Shown: positions 43,270-53,048 of the stretch, in pieces
Layout: the number at the start of each line of letters is the position of its first letter
How positions within the stretch are numbered: position 1 is the stretch's first letter
Assembly: GCA_016866775.1 (NCBI GenBank)
Contig: VGLJ01000021.1
Span: 1 to 64,000, forward strand
DNA: 64,000 nt
Source: Candidatus Rokuibacteriota bacterium
GTDB taxonomy: Bacteria; Methylomirabilota; Methylomirabilia; Rokubacteriales; CSP1-6
Direction: 5' to 3'
Translations under genes and position numbers: made by a program
The notes under the pieces: generated by a model
The model's input: only the letters and a program-made list of their open reading frames with translations
Databases searched by the model: none
Told to the model about the DNA's origin: nothing

Positions 43270-45612
43270 GTGGGAGCCAAGTACTTCGGAGCCTCGGTGC
43301 TGCGCAAGGAAGACCCGCGCTATCTGCGCGGTGAAGGGCGCTACGTCGACGACCTGATCCTGCCGGGCATGCTGCACGCGGCGTTCGTGCGCAGCCCGCA
43401 CGCGCACGCGCGCATCACGCGGCTGGCGGCCGACGCCGCCCGCCGCGTGCCGGGCGTCGCGCGCGTCTTCACCTTCGCGGACCTCGAGCGCTGGATGAAG
43501 CCGATGCCGTTGTTCGGCGCGATTCCGCCGGGCCTGGCGGCGCGCGTCGACGTGACGATGAAGCAGATCGTCCAGCTCGCGATGGTGCGCGACGAGGTGC
43601 GCCACGCGGGCGAGATCGTCGCGATGGTGCTCGCGGAGAGCCGCGCCGTCGCCGACGACGCGGCGGAGCTCGTCGAGGTCGAGTACGAGCCGCTTCCGGT
43701 GCTGACCGATCCGATCGCCGCCGCCGCGCCCGGCGCGCCCGTCCTCTATTCCGCGTGGGGCGACAACGTGGCGGTCCACTTCCGCACGGGCTTCGGCGAC
43801 GCCGACGCGGTGCTTCGCGCGGCGGATGTGCGCGTGAGCGAGCGATTCGACATCCAGCGCTACGTCGGGATGCCGATCGAGACCCGGGGCGTGGCCGCGC
43901 AGTGGGACGCGCGCGACGGCAGCCTCACCACGTGGAACACCACGCAGGTCGTGCACTTCGTCCAGCAGGGGCTGACGACCGCGCTCGGGCTCCCCGCGCA
44001 CAAGGTCCGCGTGATCGCGCCGGACGTCGGCGGCGGCTTCGGCACCAAGGCGAACGGCTACCCGGAAGACCTGCTGATCCCCGCCGCCGCGATCGCGAGC
44101 CGCCGCCCGGTGAAGTGGATGGAGACGCGGCGCGAGCACATGATCGGCTCCGCGCACGCGCGCGGCCAGATCCACGAGATCGAGATCGCGGCGAAGCGTG
44201 ACGGCACGATGCTGGCCGTCCGCGACCGGATCTGGGTGGATCTCGGCGCCTACAACGTCTGGGGCATCGTGCTGCCGTACAACACGGTCGCGCATCTCCT
44301 CGGCCCGCATCGGATCGCGAGCCTCGCGGTGGAGTGTCGCGGCGTCGTCACCAACAAGATCGCCAACGCGCCCTATCGCGGCGCCGGGCGGCCCGAGACC
44401 GTCTTCGCCATGGACCGGATCGTCGACTGTCTCGCGCGCAAGCTGCGAATGGACCCGGCGGAGCTGCGCCGCCGCAACTATCTCGCCGCAGCGGATCTGC
44501 CCTACGAGCTCGGCATCCCGTATCGCGACGGCAACCCCCTCGTGTACGACAGCGGCGACTTCCGCGCGGCGCTCGATGCGGCGCTCGACGCGGTGGACTA
44601 CGACGCCTTCCGCAAGGAGCAAGCGGCGCTGCGTGAGCGCGGCACCCATCGCGGCATCGGCATCTCGGGCTACGTCGAGGGCACGGCGATCGGCCCGACG
44701 GAAGGCGCGACCGTGCGGCTCGACGCCTCCGGCCACGCGGTGGTCGCGACGGGCGCCTGCTCGCAAGGGCAGGGGCACGAGACCTCGTTCGCGCAGATCG
44801 CGGCGGATGCGCTCGGCATCCCGCTCGAATGGGTGAGCGTGGTCGGCGGCGACACGGCCGCGATCCCGTTCGGCATCGGCACGTTCGCGTCGCGCAGCGC
44901 GGTGAACGCGGGGACGTCGATCCACGAGGCGTCGTCGCGCGTGCGCGAGAAGATCGTCGCCGCCGCCGCGACGCTGCTGGAGGCGGCGCCGGCCGACATC
45001 GAGATCTCCGACGGCATGCTCAGCGTGCGCGGGGCGCCGAACTCGGCGGTGTCAATGCAGCGGGTGATCCAGGCGTCGTGGCCGACGTTCGCGAAGCCCG
45101 GCATCGCGCACCCCGACTTCGAGGCGACGGTCTATCACCACCAGCCGACGGTGACCTACACGAGCGCCGTGCACGTGGCGATCGTCGACGTCGATCCGGA
45201 CACCGGCGGCGTGAAGATCGTGCGCTACGTGGTCTCGCACGACTGCGGCACGATCATCAATCCGGTGATCGTCGAGGGCCAGATCCACGGCGGCGTCGCG
45301 CAGGGCGTGGGCGGCGGGCTGACCGAGGAGATGGTCTACGACGACCAGGGGCAGCTGCTCAGCGGCAGCCTGATGGACTACGCGATCCCGAAGGCGCTCG
45401 ATCTCCCGTCGATCGAGACGATCCACCTCGAGTACCCGTCGCCTCGCAACCCGCTCGGCATCAAGGGCATCGGCGAGGGTGGCGCGATCTCACCGCCGGC
45501 CGCGCTCGCGAACGCGGTGGAGGACGCGCTCGCGCCGTTCGGCGTCCGCGTGACGAAGACGCCGCTGCTCCCGTCGGTTGTGCGCGCGCTCGTCGATCCG
45601 GGCCCGGCATGA
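43270..45612 (+). CDS. Xanthine/CO dehydrogenase family molybdopterin subunit (CoxL-like)
   Basis: 780 residues from GTG 43270 (GAGGAG upstream). N-terminal VLRKEDPRYLRGEGRYVDD, Moco-binding APDVGGGFGTKANGY, active-site loop PYRGAGRPETVFAMD and SQGQGHETSFAQIAADALG, C-terminal NPLGIKGIGEGGAI. The PYRGAGR loop matches form II (AYRGAGR) rather than CO-oxidising form I (AYxCSFR), so the substrate is probably not CO. FAD and FeS subunit genes are not adjacent. Confidence 0.88.
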   Translation: MGAKYFGASVLRKEDPRYLRGEGRYVDDLILPGMLHAAFVRSPHAHARITRLAADAARRVPGVARVFTFADLERWMKPMPLFGAIPPGLAARVDVTMKQIVQLAMVRDEVRHAGEIVAMVLAESRAVADDAAELVEVEYEPLPVLTDPIAAAAPGAPVLYSAWGDNVAVHFRTGFGDADAVLRAADVRVSERFDIQRYVGMPIETRGVAAQWDARDGSLTTWNTTQVVHFVQQGLTTALGLPAHKVRVIAPDVGGGFGTKANGYPEDLLIPAAAIASRRPVKWMETRREHMIGSAHARGQIHEIEIAAKRDGTMLAVRDRIWVDLGAYNVWGIVLPYNTVAHLLGPHRIASLAVECRGVVTNKIANAPYRGAGRPETVFAMDRIVDCLARKLRMDPAELRRRNYLAAADLPYELGIPYRDGNPLVYDSGDFRAALDAALDAVDYDAFRKEQAALRERGTHRGIGISGYVEGTAIGPTEGATVRLDASGHAVVATGACSQGQGHETSFAQIAADALGIPLEWVSVVGGDTAAIPFGIGTFASRSAVNAGTSIHEASSRVREKIVAAAATLLEAAPADIEISDGMLSVRGAPNSAVSMQRVIQASWPTFAKPGIAHPDFEATVYHHQPTVTYTSAVHVAIVDVDPDTGGVKIVRYVVSHDCGTIINPVIVEGQIHGGVAQGVGGGLTEEMVYDDQGQLLSGSLMDYAIPKALDLPSIETIHLEYPSPRNPLGIKGIGEGGAISPPAALANAVEDALAPFGVRVTKTPLLPSVVRALVDPGPA

Positions 45613-45929
45613 ACGCAGCCCGACCTGGTGCTGCACGGGGGCGTCATCGACACGGTGGACGCGGTGGACAGCGTGCGCGAAGCGATCGGCGCGCCGCTCG
45701 TCGTGCTGAGCTCGCCGTATCGGTCCCTCCTGCGCCCGCTCATCGACTACGTCGAGTCGATCCAGTCGCGCGGCGACGATCAGATGGTCACCGTCGTGCT
45801 GCCGGAGTTCCTGCCCGGAAGTGGTGGCAGCACATCCTCCACAACCAGACGGCGCTGATGATCAAGGCCGCGCTGCTCTTCCACCGGAACACGGCGGTGA
45901 CGGACGTGCCGTTCCTTCTGAAACGGTAA
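45609..45929 (+). pseudogene. Remnants: amidohydrolase N-terminus fused to KimA-like C-terminus
   Basis: Translation gives PDLVLHGGVIDTVDAVDSV, the start of an amidohydrolase (DLVLxGGxIxTxDxxxxx), running without break into APLVVLSSPYRSLLRPLIDY, which matches the C-terminal domain of the next gene. At 45819-45830 one base is missing relative to that gene, so the remainder (KWWQHILHNQTALMIKAALL to PFLLKR) is in another frame. Identity to the intact gene is about 78 % over 120 bases by hand count, so the duplication is old. Confidence 0.7.
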
Positions 45930-45953
45930 GGCTCGGTTCCGGAGTGTGTAAAG

Positions 45954-47792
45954 ATGGGCGGCGTGAGGGTCGCCTATCTCAAGCGGGTCCTCGTGGGCCC
46001 GCCGATGTCCCTGGCGCAGGCCAAGCACGAGCGACTCAGCAAGAGAGTCGCGCTCGCGGTCTTCGCCTCCGACCCGCTGTCGTCCGTCGCGTACGCCACC
46101 GAGCAGATCCTGCTCGTGCTCATCCTCGCGGGCACCGTCGCGCTCAGCTACTCGCTGCCCATCGCCGTCGGCATCGCCGCGCTGCTCGCGATCGTCGTGA
46201 TGTCCTACACGCAGACGGTCGCCGCGTATCCCCAGGGCGGCGGCGCGTATCTGGTCTCGAAGGACAACCTCGGAAAGTACCCCTCGCTCGTCGCCGCCGG
46301 CGCGATCCTCACGGACTACGTGCTGACGGTTGCGGTGTCCGTCGCCGCCGGCATCGCGGCGATCACGTCGGCGTTTCCCACGATCGCCCGGCACCGCGTG
46401 CTGCTGTGCGTGGCGGCCGTGGTCGCCATCGGACTCGCGAACCTCCGCGGCCTGCGCGAGTCCGGGCGGATCTTCACCATCCCGACGTACTTCTTCGTCG
46501 TCTCCATCCTCGCGATGATCGGGTACGGGATGACCGCGACGACCTTCGGCTGGCTGGCGGAAGCGCCCTACGAGCCGCACCCGCCCGGTCTGGAGGGAGT
46601 CGGGATCTTTCTCCTGCTGCGCGCGTACGCGGCAGGCTGCACGGCCTTGACGGGCGTCGAGTCCGTGGCCGATGGCGTGGCGGCCTTGAAAGCTCCGGAG
46701 AGCCGCAACGCGCAGAAGGTCCTGATCGCGATGGGCGCGATCTCCATCACGATGTTCCTCGGCATCACCTACCTCGCGTACGACTTCGGGATCGTCCCCG
46801 GCGGCGAGCAGACCGTGGTCTCGAAGATCGCGCGCCGCGTGTTCGGCGGCGGCGTGCTCTATTACACGGTCCAGGCGGCCACGACGCTGATCCTGCTGCT
46901 CGCCGCGAACACGGCGTACGCGGACTTCCCGCGCCTGTCGTCGATCGTGGCGCGCGACCGGTACCTCCCGCGGCAGTTCGCGAGCCAGGGCGACCGCCTC
47001 GTCTTCTCGAACGGCATCGTGATGCTCAGCGCGTTCGCGATCCTCCTGCTGCTCCTCTTCAGCGGCGACACGGACACGCTGCTGCCGCTGTACGCGATCG
47101 GCGTCTTCCTGTCGTTCACGCTCTCGCAGGGAGGCATGGTTCGGCGCTGGATGCGGCTCAAGCCGGCGGGATGGCGCTGGCGCATCTGGGTCAGCGGCGC
47201 CGGCGCGCTCACGACGTTCGTGGTGCTGGTGACGCTGACCGTGACGAAGTTTTCGGAGGGCGCGTGGATCGTGGTCGTGGTGATCCCCGCGCTCGTCGCG
47301 GTGTTCGTCACGATCCACCGGCACTACGACGAGGTCGCCCACGAGCTCTCGCTCACCGGCTTCGAGGGGCCGCCGACGCTGCAGCACACGATCCTCATCC
47401 CGATCGGCGACCTCCACCGCGGCGTGGTGCGCGCGTTGCAGTACGCGAAGACGCTCGCGGGGCCGGACGTGGCGATCCGTGCGGTCTACGTGGAGACGGA
47501 CCCCGCGCGTACGACGCGTCTGGAAGAGAAGTGGGGACAGTGGGGCCTCGGCGTCCCGCTCGTCGTCCTCACGTCGCCCTACCGGTCCCTGCTGCGCCCG
47601 CTGCTCGACTACATCGACGCGCTGCAATCGCGGGGCAGCGATCACATGATCACGGTGGTCGTGCCGGAATTCCTGCCGCGGCGCTGGTGGCAGCACATGC
47701 TCCACAACCAGACCGCGCTCGTGATCAAGGCGGCGCTGCTCTTCCGGCGCAACACGGTCGTCGCCGACGTTCCCTACCTGCTGAAGCACTAG
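45954..47792 (+). CDS. kimA: KimA-like APC-family potassium transporter
   Basis: 612 residues. N-terminal YLKRVLVGPPMS and ALAVFASDPLSSVAYATEQIL followed by SYTQTVAAYPQGGGAYLVSK closely resemble Bacillus KimA/YdaO. About twelve membrane helices (~40-445), then a ~150-residue cytoplasmic UspA-like domain (TILIPIGDLHRGVVRAL). KimA imports K+ with protons and is controlled by c-di-AMP in Firmicutes; no riboswitch is evident here. GTG 45966 is an alternative start. Confidence 0.8.
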   Translation: MGGVRVAYLKRVLVGPPMSLAQAKHERLSKRVALAVFASDPLSSVAYATEQILLVLILAGTVALSYSLPIAVGIAALLAIVVMSYTQTVAAYPQGGGAYLVSKDNLGKYPSLVAAGAILTDYVLTVAVSVAAGIAAITSAFPTIARHRVLLCVAAVVAIGLANLRGLRESGRIFTIPTYFFVVSILAMIGYGMTATTFGWLAEAPYEPHPPGLEGVGIFLLLRAYAAGCTALTGVESVADGVAALKAPESRNAQKVLIAMGAISITMFLGITYLAYDFGIVPGGEQTVVSKIARRVFGGGVLYYTVQAATTLILLLAANTAYADFPRLSSIVARDRYLPRQFASQGDRLVFSNGIVMLSAFAILLLLLFSGDTDTLLPLYAIGVFLSFTLSQGGMVRRWMRLKPAGWRWRIWVSGAGALTTFVVLVTLTVTKFSEGAWIVVVVIPALVAVFVTIHRHYDEVAHELSLTGFEGPPTLQHTILIPIGDLHRGVVRALQYAKTLAGPDVAIRAVYVETDPARTTRLEEKWGQWGLGVPLVVLTSPYRSLLRPLLDYIDALQSRGSDHMITVVVPEFLPRRWWQHMLHNQTALVIKAALLFRRNTVVADVPYLLKH

Positions 47793-48800
47793 GCCGCGCG
47801 GCGTCCTGAGTCGAGAGGTAGCCCACCAGCCGATCGCTGTTGTCGACCACCGCCCGCCGGCCGAGCGTGTTCGCCGACGCGCGCTGGAGGGCGTCGTCGA
47901 CCGAATCGGTCGGCCGCACGCGCAGCGTCTCGTCCATCGGCCGCATCACGTCGCGCACGCGGAGCCGCGGCCACTCCTCGCGGGGGATCCGCTGGAGCTC
48001 GGCGATGCTCGCGATGCCGACGACCCGGTCGCCGTCCACCACGGGGAAGCTCGCGACGGGGTGCTCCCAGAAGCGGTCGACGAGGGCGCCGAGCGTGTCG
48101 TCCGGCCGGACCGTCACCCCGTCCCGCGTCATGACGTGGCTGACCGCCAGGTGCCCCAGTGACTCCCGCAGCCCCACCCGCGCGTAGCTCGTGTTCGCCG
48201 CCTGGTGGAGGAACATGCCGACCAGCACGAGCCACATGCCGCTGATGCCGGCGCCCGCGAACGTCTGCACGATCCCGAACGCCATCAGGCCGTACGCGAC
48301 GAACACGCCCGCGCGGCGCGCGAGATCGGTCGCCCGGGAGAGCGAGCCGTGCCACCGCCAGAGCCCCGCGCGCAGCAGCCGGCCGCCGTCGAGCGGGAAG
48401 CCGGGGATCAGATTGAAAAACCGACCATGGCATTGACGGTGAGCAGGTACGTCACGATCGCGCCGATCGAGGACTCCACCGCGACGACGGTCTCGCGCAG
48501 CGCCCAGAGCGCGGCGGCGATCGCGAAGCTCGCGATCGGACCGGCGGCGGCGATCAGCGCCTCGGCGCGTGGCGACGGCGGCTCGTCCTCCAGGTGCGAC
48601 ACGCCGCCGAAGATGTGGAGCGTGATCCCGCGCACCTTCAGGCCGTGCGCGACCGCCACCACCGAGTGCGCCAGCTCGTGCAGCAGCACCGACACGAACA
48701 GCAGGAGCGCGGCGAGCAGCCCGTACATCCAGTGCGCCGCCGGGGCCGGATCGGGGAGCCCGCGCGGGAAGTAGCCGGCCGCGAGCGTCGGGCAAGACAT
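47725..48800 (-). pseudogene. Broken M50 site-2 protease with CBS pair
   Basis: Upstream part (48408-48800): [20 protein letters not shown], zinc motif [33 protein letters not shown]. It then breaks at NAMVGFSI-stop. The next frame continues [20 protein letters not shown] and two CBS domains (VSHVMTRDGVTVRPDDT; VRDVMRPMDETLRV). The break is one base lost in an A5 run (48415-48419). The N-terminus also lacks the first membrane helix: family members have ~25 more residues, but the gene stops at the leuC promoter. The 3' end runs antisense into kimA. Confidence 0.72.
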
Positions 48801-48836
48801 TGCGCAAGCGACGTGCCACCGACTACGCTCTCGCTC

Positions 48837-50222
48837 ATGCCTCAGACGATGTTCGAGAAGATCTGGACGCGCCACGTCGTGACCGAAGGCCCCGGGGGCC
48901 AGACGCTGCTGTATATCGATCGTCACTTGCTTCACGAGGGCTCGGCCGCCGCCTTTGCGCGGCTCGAGCGCAGCGGCCGCCGCGTGCGCCGGCCCGATCG
49001 CTGCGTGGCGACCGCCGATCACTACGTGCCGACGACGCTCGGCACGCCGGTGACCGATCCCGAGGTCCGCGACATGATCGAGGGCCTGGGACGTCACACC
49101 GCGGAGCGGCGCATCCCGTACTTCGGCGTCGGCGACATCAGGCGCGGCATCGTGCACGTGATCGGGCCTGAGCAGGGGGTCACGCAGCCCGGGATCCTGC
49201 TCGTGTGCGGCGATTCCCACACGGCCACTCACGGCGCGCTCGGCGCGCTGGCCTTCGGCATCGGATCGAGCGAGGTCGAGCACGTGCTGGCGACGCAATG
49301 CCTCTGGCAGCGCAAGCCGCGCGTACTGCGCATCAGGGTCGACGGCCGGCTCGGGCTCGGCGTCGCCGCCAAGGACGTGATCCTGGCGATCATCGCGACG
49401 ATCGGCGCCGCGGGCGGTGTCGGCCACGCGATCGAGTACGCGGGCGAGGTCATCCGCGCGATGTCGATCGACGAGCGCATGACCGTCTGCAACATGTCGA
49501 TCGAAGGCGGAGCGCGCGCGGGCATGGTCGCGCCCGACGACAAGACGTTCGCGTATCTGGCAGGACGCCCCTATGCGCCGAAGGGGGGCCTGTGGGACCG
49601 CGCGCTCGCGTTCTGGAAAACGCTGCCGTCCGATCCGGACGCGTCCTTCGACCGCGAGGTGACGCTGGACGGCTCGGCGATCGCGCCGACCGTGACGTGG
49701 GGCACGAGCCCGCAGGACGCGCTGCCGGTCACCGCGCGCGTGCCGGATCCGTTGGGCGAACCGGACGTCGCGCGCCGCGCGAGCATGGAGCGCGCGCTCG
49801 CGTACATGGGCCTCACGCCCGGGACGCCGCTCACCGAGGTGAAGGTCGACCGCGTGTTCATCGGCTCGTGCACGAACAGCCGGCTCGACGACCTGCGCGC
49901 GGCCGCGGCGATCGCGAAAGGCCGCCGCGCGGTCGTGCCCGCGTGGGTCGTGCCGGGCTCGGGGCTCATCAAGCAGGCGGCGGAAGCCGAAGGCCTGGAC
50001 CGGATCTTCCGCGACGCCGGCTTCCAGTGGCGCGAGGCCGGCTGTTCGATGTGCGTCGGCATGAACGGCGACCTCGCCGGCGAAGGCGTGCGGGTCGCGT
50101 CGACGTCCAACCGCAACTTCGAAGGCCGCCAGGGCAAGGGCGCGCGCACGCATCTCGTGAGCCCCGCGATGGCGGCGGCCGCCGCGGTGACCGGCCGGCT
50201 CGCCGACGTGAGGGGGCTGTGA
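48837..50222 (+). CDS. leuC: 3-isopropylmalate dehydratase large subunit
   Basis: 461 residues. Aconitase fold: [30 protein letters not shown], cluster Cys in IGSCTNSR and [10 protein letters not shown]. With LeuD it isomerises 2- to 3-isopropylmalate. No leuA or leuB in the window. One-base stop/start overlap (TGATG) with leuD. Confidence 0.93.
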   Translation: MPQTMFEKIWTRHVVTEGPGGQTLLYIDRHLLHEGSAAAFARLERSGRRVRRPDRCVATADHYVPTTLGTPVTDPEVRDMIEGLGRHTAERRIPYFGVGDIRRGIVHVIGPEQGVTQPGILLVCGDSHTATHGALGALAFGIGSSEVEHVLATQCLWQRKPRVLRIRVDGRLGLGVAAKDVILAIIATIGAAGGVGHAIEYAGEVIRAMSIDERMTVCNMSIEGGARAGMVAPDDKTFAYLAGRPYAPKGGLWDRALAFWKTLPSDPDASFDREVTLDGSAIAPTVTWGTSPQDALPVTARVPDPLGEPDVARRASMERALAYMGLTPGTPLTEVKVDRVFIGSCTNSRLDDLRAAAAIAKGRRAVVPAWVVPGSGLIKQAAEAEGLDRIFRDAGFQWREAGCSMCVGMNGDLAGEGVRVASTSNRNFEGRQGKGARTHLVSPAMAAAAAVTGRLADVRGL

Positions 50223-50836
50223 TGCAGCCCTTTACGAAAGTCACCGCGGTCGCCGCGCCGATCGACCTGCCGAACATCGACACCGATCGCATCATCCCCG
50301 CGCGCTTCCTCCGCAAGCCGAAGGAGGGCATGGCCGGCCTCCTGTTTCACGACGTGCGTTTCGACGACCAAGGCAACGAGCGCGCGGACTTCGTGCTGAA
50401 CCAGGCGCCGTTCCGCGCGGCGAAGATCCTCGTGGTGAACGACAACTTCGGCTGCGGCTCGTCGCGCGAAGCCGCGGTGTGGGTGCTCGAGCACCACGGG
50501 ATTCGCACGGTCATCGCGTCGAGCCTCGGCGACATCTTCCACGGCAACTGCTACACGAACGGCCTCCTGCCGGTGATCCTCCCGCGCGACGTCGTCGCGG
50601 GTCTGCGCGCGCAGCTCCACGCGCATCCGGGCGCCAGCATCAGCGTGGACCTCGAGTCGCAGACCGTGACCGCGCCCGACGGCACGACGCACCGCTTCGA
50701 GATCGATCCGTTCCGCAAGCAGGCGCTGCTCACGGGCCAGGACGAGATCGCGCTGACGCTCGGCTACGAGAAGGAGATCACGGCGTTCGAGGCGCGCCAC
50801 GCGCGCGCGATGCCGTGGCTCGCGGCGGACGCCTGA
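50222..50836 (+). CDS. leuD: 3-isopropylmalate dehydratase small subunit
   Basis: 204 residues. IDLPNIDTDRIIPARFL, NDNFGCGSSREAAVW and FHGNCYTNGLLPV are LeuD signatures. Partner of LeuC. Confidence 0.93.
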   Translation: MQPFTKVTAVAAPIDLPNIDTDRIIPARFLRKPKEGMAGLLFHDVRFDDQGNERADFVLNQAPFRAAKILVVNDNFGCGSSREAAVWVLEHHGIRTVIASSLGDIFHGNCYTNGLLPVILPRDVVAGLRAQLHAHPGASISVDLESQTVTAPDGTTHRFEIDPFRKQALLTGQDEIALTLGYEKEITAFEARHARAMPWLAADA

Positions 50837-50838
50837 GC

Positions 50839-51267
50839 GTGGAGTCCGCCGAGTCCCGTCGCGGCTTCCTCGTCTGCGTGGTCTACGTCATCGAGCGCGA
50901 CGGCCACGTGCTCCTGCTCAAGCGCAGCCGCTTCAAGGACCACGCGGCCGGTGAGTGGGAGACGGGCAGCGGCGGCATCCTGCGCGGCGAGACGCCGCAG
51001 GCGGCGGCGGTGCGCGAAGCGAAAGAGGAGACCGGGCTCGACGTCGAGGTGCTCGGCCCGATCGACGCGGTTCACTTCTATCGCGGCGCCGAGCGGCGCG
51101 AGACGATCGGCATCACGTTCCACTGCCGCGCGTGCTCGGGCGACGTGCGCCTGTCGGACGAGCACGAGGAGGCGAAGTGGGTGCCGCTCGCTGCGCTCGC
51201 CGACGGCCCGTACCCCGAGTGGATGCGTCGCGCGGCGACGATCGCGCAGAGCCGCCACGCCGGGTGA
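50839..51267 (+). CDS. NUDIX hydrolase
   Basis: 142 residues from GTG 50839, two bases after leuD. Complete Nudix box G-x5-E-x7-REAKEETGL (GGILRGETPQAAAVREAKEE). Hydrolyses a nucleoside diphosphate linked to another moiety; specificity unknown. Possible housecleaning enzyme co-transcribed with leuCD. Confidence 0.87.
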   Translation: MESAESRRGFLVCVVYVIERDGHVLLLKRSRFKDHAAGEWETGSGGILRGETPQAAAVREAKEETGLDVEVLGPIDAVHFYRGAERRETIGITFHCRACSGDVRLSDEHEEAKWVPLAALADGPYPEWMRRAATIAQSRHAG

Positions 51268-51295
51268 GCCCCCGGTCGCCGAATCGCCAGCGACT

Positions 51296-51955
51296 CTAGC
51301 GGACCAGCAGCAGTCGCTCGCCGATTTCCCTGAGGTCGGCGAGGAAGCGTTGCGGCTCGGGCGCGTTGTCCCATTGCACGAGCCGCCAGTGGTCAACGGT
51401 TGCTGTGAGCAGCACCCGGGCAATATCCGGCGGAAAGAGGCCCGCAGCCTTGCTGTGGGCGTCTCGCAGAGCCGTCTCGCACGAGAGGTTCATCCGGCAG
51501 CAGAACCCCCAGATATCCGCGAGATCCTTCGGCTCGCGGCGATCGACGAGCGCTGTGATCTTGTTCGCAAGAATGTTCTCGGCGCTGTCGAGTTGCCCGA
51601 GCACCGGATGCATTCGTAGCGTGCCGACGTGTGCGGGGACATCGTTGACCATCTCGATCTTGAGCGCGACCTCGGCCCTCACGGTGATCCGCACGAAACG
51701 AGCGCCACGCCGTTCGACGTCCACGTGCCACCCGTCGGCATCGGTGAGCGTCTCGATGACGCGTTGAGCCCACGTACCGAAGCGCTCGTCGTCGTTGACG
51801 AAGAGGTCGAGATCGTCGGAGAAGCGGTGCTGGAGATAGCCGCGCGAGGCCGCCGTGCCCCCGGTGAGGTAAAAGCCGGTTTCGAGCGGCGTCAAGCGGC
51901 CGAGGACGGCGTCCTGCAGCGGATACAGGCGTTCGAGAAAGAACGCGCGGTCCAT
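51296..51955 (-). CDS. AbiEii/AbiGii-type nucleotidyltransferase toxin
   Basis: 219 residues from ATG 51955 (GTG 51958 is the codon before). NTase motif LTGGTAASRGYLQHRFSDDL followed by DLFV; conserved NILANKITALVDRREPKDLADIW is typical of the family. AbiEii toxins use NTP to inactivate cellular targets, described as type IV toxin-antitoxin. The usual AbiEi partner is absent; a 92-residue protein is encoded immediately upstream instead. Confidence 0.75.
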   Translation of the reverse strand: MDRAFFLERLYPLQDAVLGRLTPLETGFYLTGGTAASRGYLQHRFSDDLDLFVNDDERFGTWAQRVIETLTDADGWHVDVERRGARFVRITVRAEVALKIEMVNDVPAHVGTLRMHPVLGQLDSAENILANKITALVDRREPKDLADIWGFCCRMNLSCETALRDAHSKAAGLFPPDIARVLLTATVDHWRLVQWDNAPEPQRFLADLREIGERLLLVR

Positions 51956-51968
51956 CACGGCGACGTCG

Positions 51969-52247
51969 TTACACGAGTTCTGGATGGTGCGCGGGAAGCC
52001 ATTCGACGAGGAAGTCGATCCCCCGCCTGATCTCCTCCATCCGTACGCGCGCGCGCCACTCCGGCCAGCCCTTGACCAGCTCGCGGAAACCGAGGAGCCG
52101 GACTATTTCAGGATATGGCGCGTATTCGATCAGCCTCACGGCAGCCCACGTCCGATCGAGGGGCCCGAGCGTGATCTCGCCGGCGAGCAGCCGGCGGAAC
52201 TGCTCCTCGTCGATGTCGTAGTCCCAGACCCACGGCGGCCGGCTCAT
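51969..52247 (-). CDS. Small protein paired with AbiEii-like toxin
   Basis: 92 residues from ATG 52247. Mostly helical, Trp/Arg-rich: WVWDYDIDEEQFRRLLAGEI, YAPYPEIVRLLGFRELVKG, GIDFLVEWLPAHHPELV. No known DNA-binding or NTase motif. It ends 13 bases before the AbiEii-like gene, so it is the candidate antitoxin of a two-gene module. I recall similar proteins beside AbiEii genes but no function. Confidence 0.55.
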   Translation of the reverse strand: MSRPPWVWDYDIDEEQFRRLLAGEITLGPLDRTWAAVRLIEYAPYPEIVRLLGFRELVKGWPEWRARVRMEEIRRGIDFLVEWLPAHHPELV

Positions 52248-52306
52248 AGATCGAGAGTACACGACGGTGCACCAATGCGAGAAACAAGCACCGCGCGTGG
52301 GGGAGG

Positions 52307-52636
52307 CTAACGGAGCGGGTCGCCGCTGTTGACGTGGAAGTGCAGATGCTTCGAGTCCTGATACCGGCCGAGGTTCGTCAGCACGCGACACGCGCCGTGC
52401 TCTCGCGTGACCTGCTCGGCCACCTGGCGGACCACGGCCAGCACCTTGTGCAGCAGCGCCTCGTCCACCCCGCCGAGGTCGATCAGCGACGGGACGTGCC
52501 TTTTAGGAACGACGACGATGTGGACGGGCCAGAACGGCCGCGTGTGATGACACGCCAGCACGTCGTCGGTCTCGAGCACGACCCGGACGGGTGTCCGGCC
52601 GCTCAGCGCCTCGTCGCAGTAGAAGTCTTCGCTCAC
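52307..52636 (-). CDS. HIT-family hydrolase/transferase
   Basis: 109 residues. Histidine triad HLHFHV near the C-terminus, preceded by VHIVVVPKRHVPSLIDL. Likely acts on AMP-linked nucleotides. ATGA overlap with the upstream VOC gene. Confidence 0.88.
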   Translation of the reverse strand: MSEDFYCDEALSGRTPVRVVLETDDVLACHHTRPFWPVHIVVVPKRHVPSLIDLGGVDEALLHKVLAVVRQVAEQVTREHGACRVLTNLGRYQDSKHLHFHVNSGDPLR

Positions 52637-53028
52637 CGCTTTGGCTGCAGGAGATCCCAGAGGTTGCCGTAGAGATCCTTGAACACCGCGACGGTGCCAT
52701 AGGGCTCTTTCCTGGGTGGACGGACGAACTCGACCCCTGCCGCCTCGTACCGCTCGTAGTCACGCCAGAAATCGTCCGTGTACAGGAACAGGAACACTCG
52801 CCCGCCGGTCTGCGAGCCCACGCGCGACGCTTGTTCGGGCGAGGACGCCCTGGCCAGCAACAGGCGCGATTCACTCGCTCCCGGAGGCGCGACCACCACC
52901 CAGCGCTTGGACTGTTCTGGAACATCGCTGTCTTCGACGACGACGAATCCGAGCTTGCCGACGAAGAACGCCAGCGCTTCGTCGTACTCCCGCACGACGA
53001 GCGACACGAGCCCGAGCCGTTGCTTCAT
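52633..53028 (-). CDS. VOC (glyoxalase/dioxygenase) superfamily protein
   Basis: 131 residues from ATG 53028. Typical VOC pattern: LGLVSLVVREYDEALAFFVG at the start and GTVAVFKDLYGNLWDLLQP at the end. Substrate unknown. Confidence 0.8.
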   Translation of the reverse strand: MKQRLGLVSLVVREYDEALAFFVGKLGFVVVEDSDVPEQSKRWVVVAPPGASESRLLLARASSPEQASRVGSQTGGRVFLFLYTDDFWRDYERYEAAGVEFVRPPRKEPYGTVAVFKDLYGNLWDLLQPKR

Positions 53029-53048
53029 CCGAGGAGCCCCCGAAGGCC

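Noticed and set aside
45954-45954. c-di-AMP (ydaO) riboswitch before the KimA-like gene
   Set aside because: The short upstream stretch is pseudogene sequence; no conserved riboswitch core is visible.
52266-52273. GGTGCACC palindrome upstream of the 92-residue gene as an operator
   Set aside because: Eight bases only, not repeated, no promoter seen around it.
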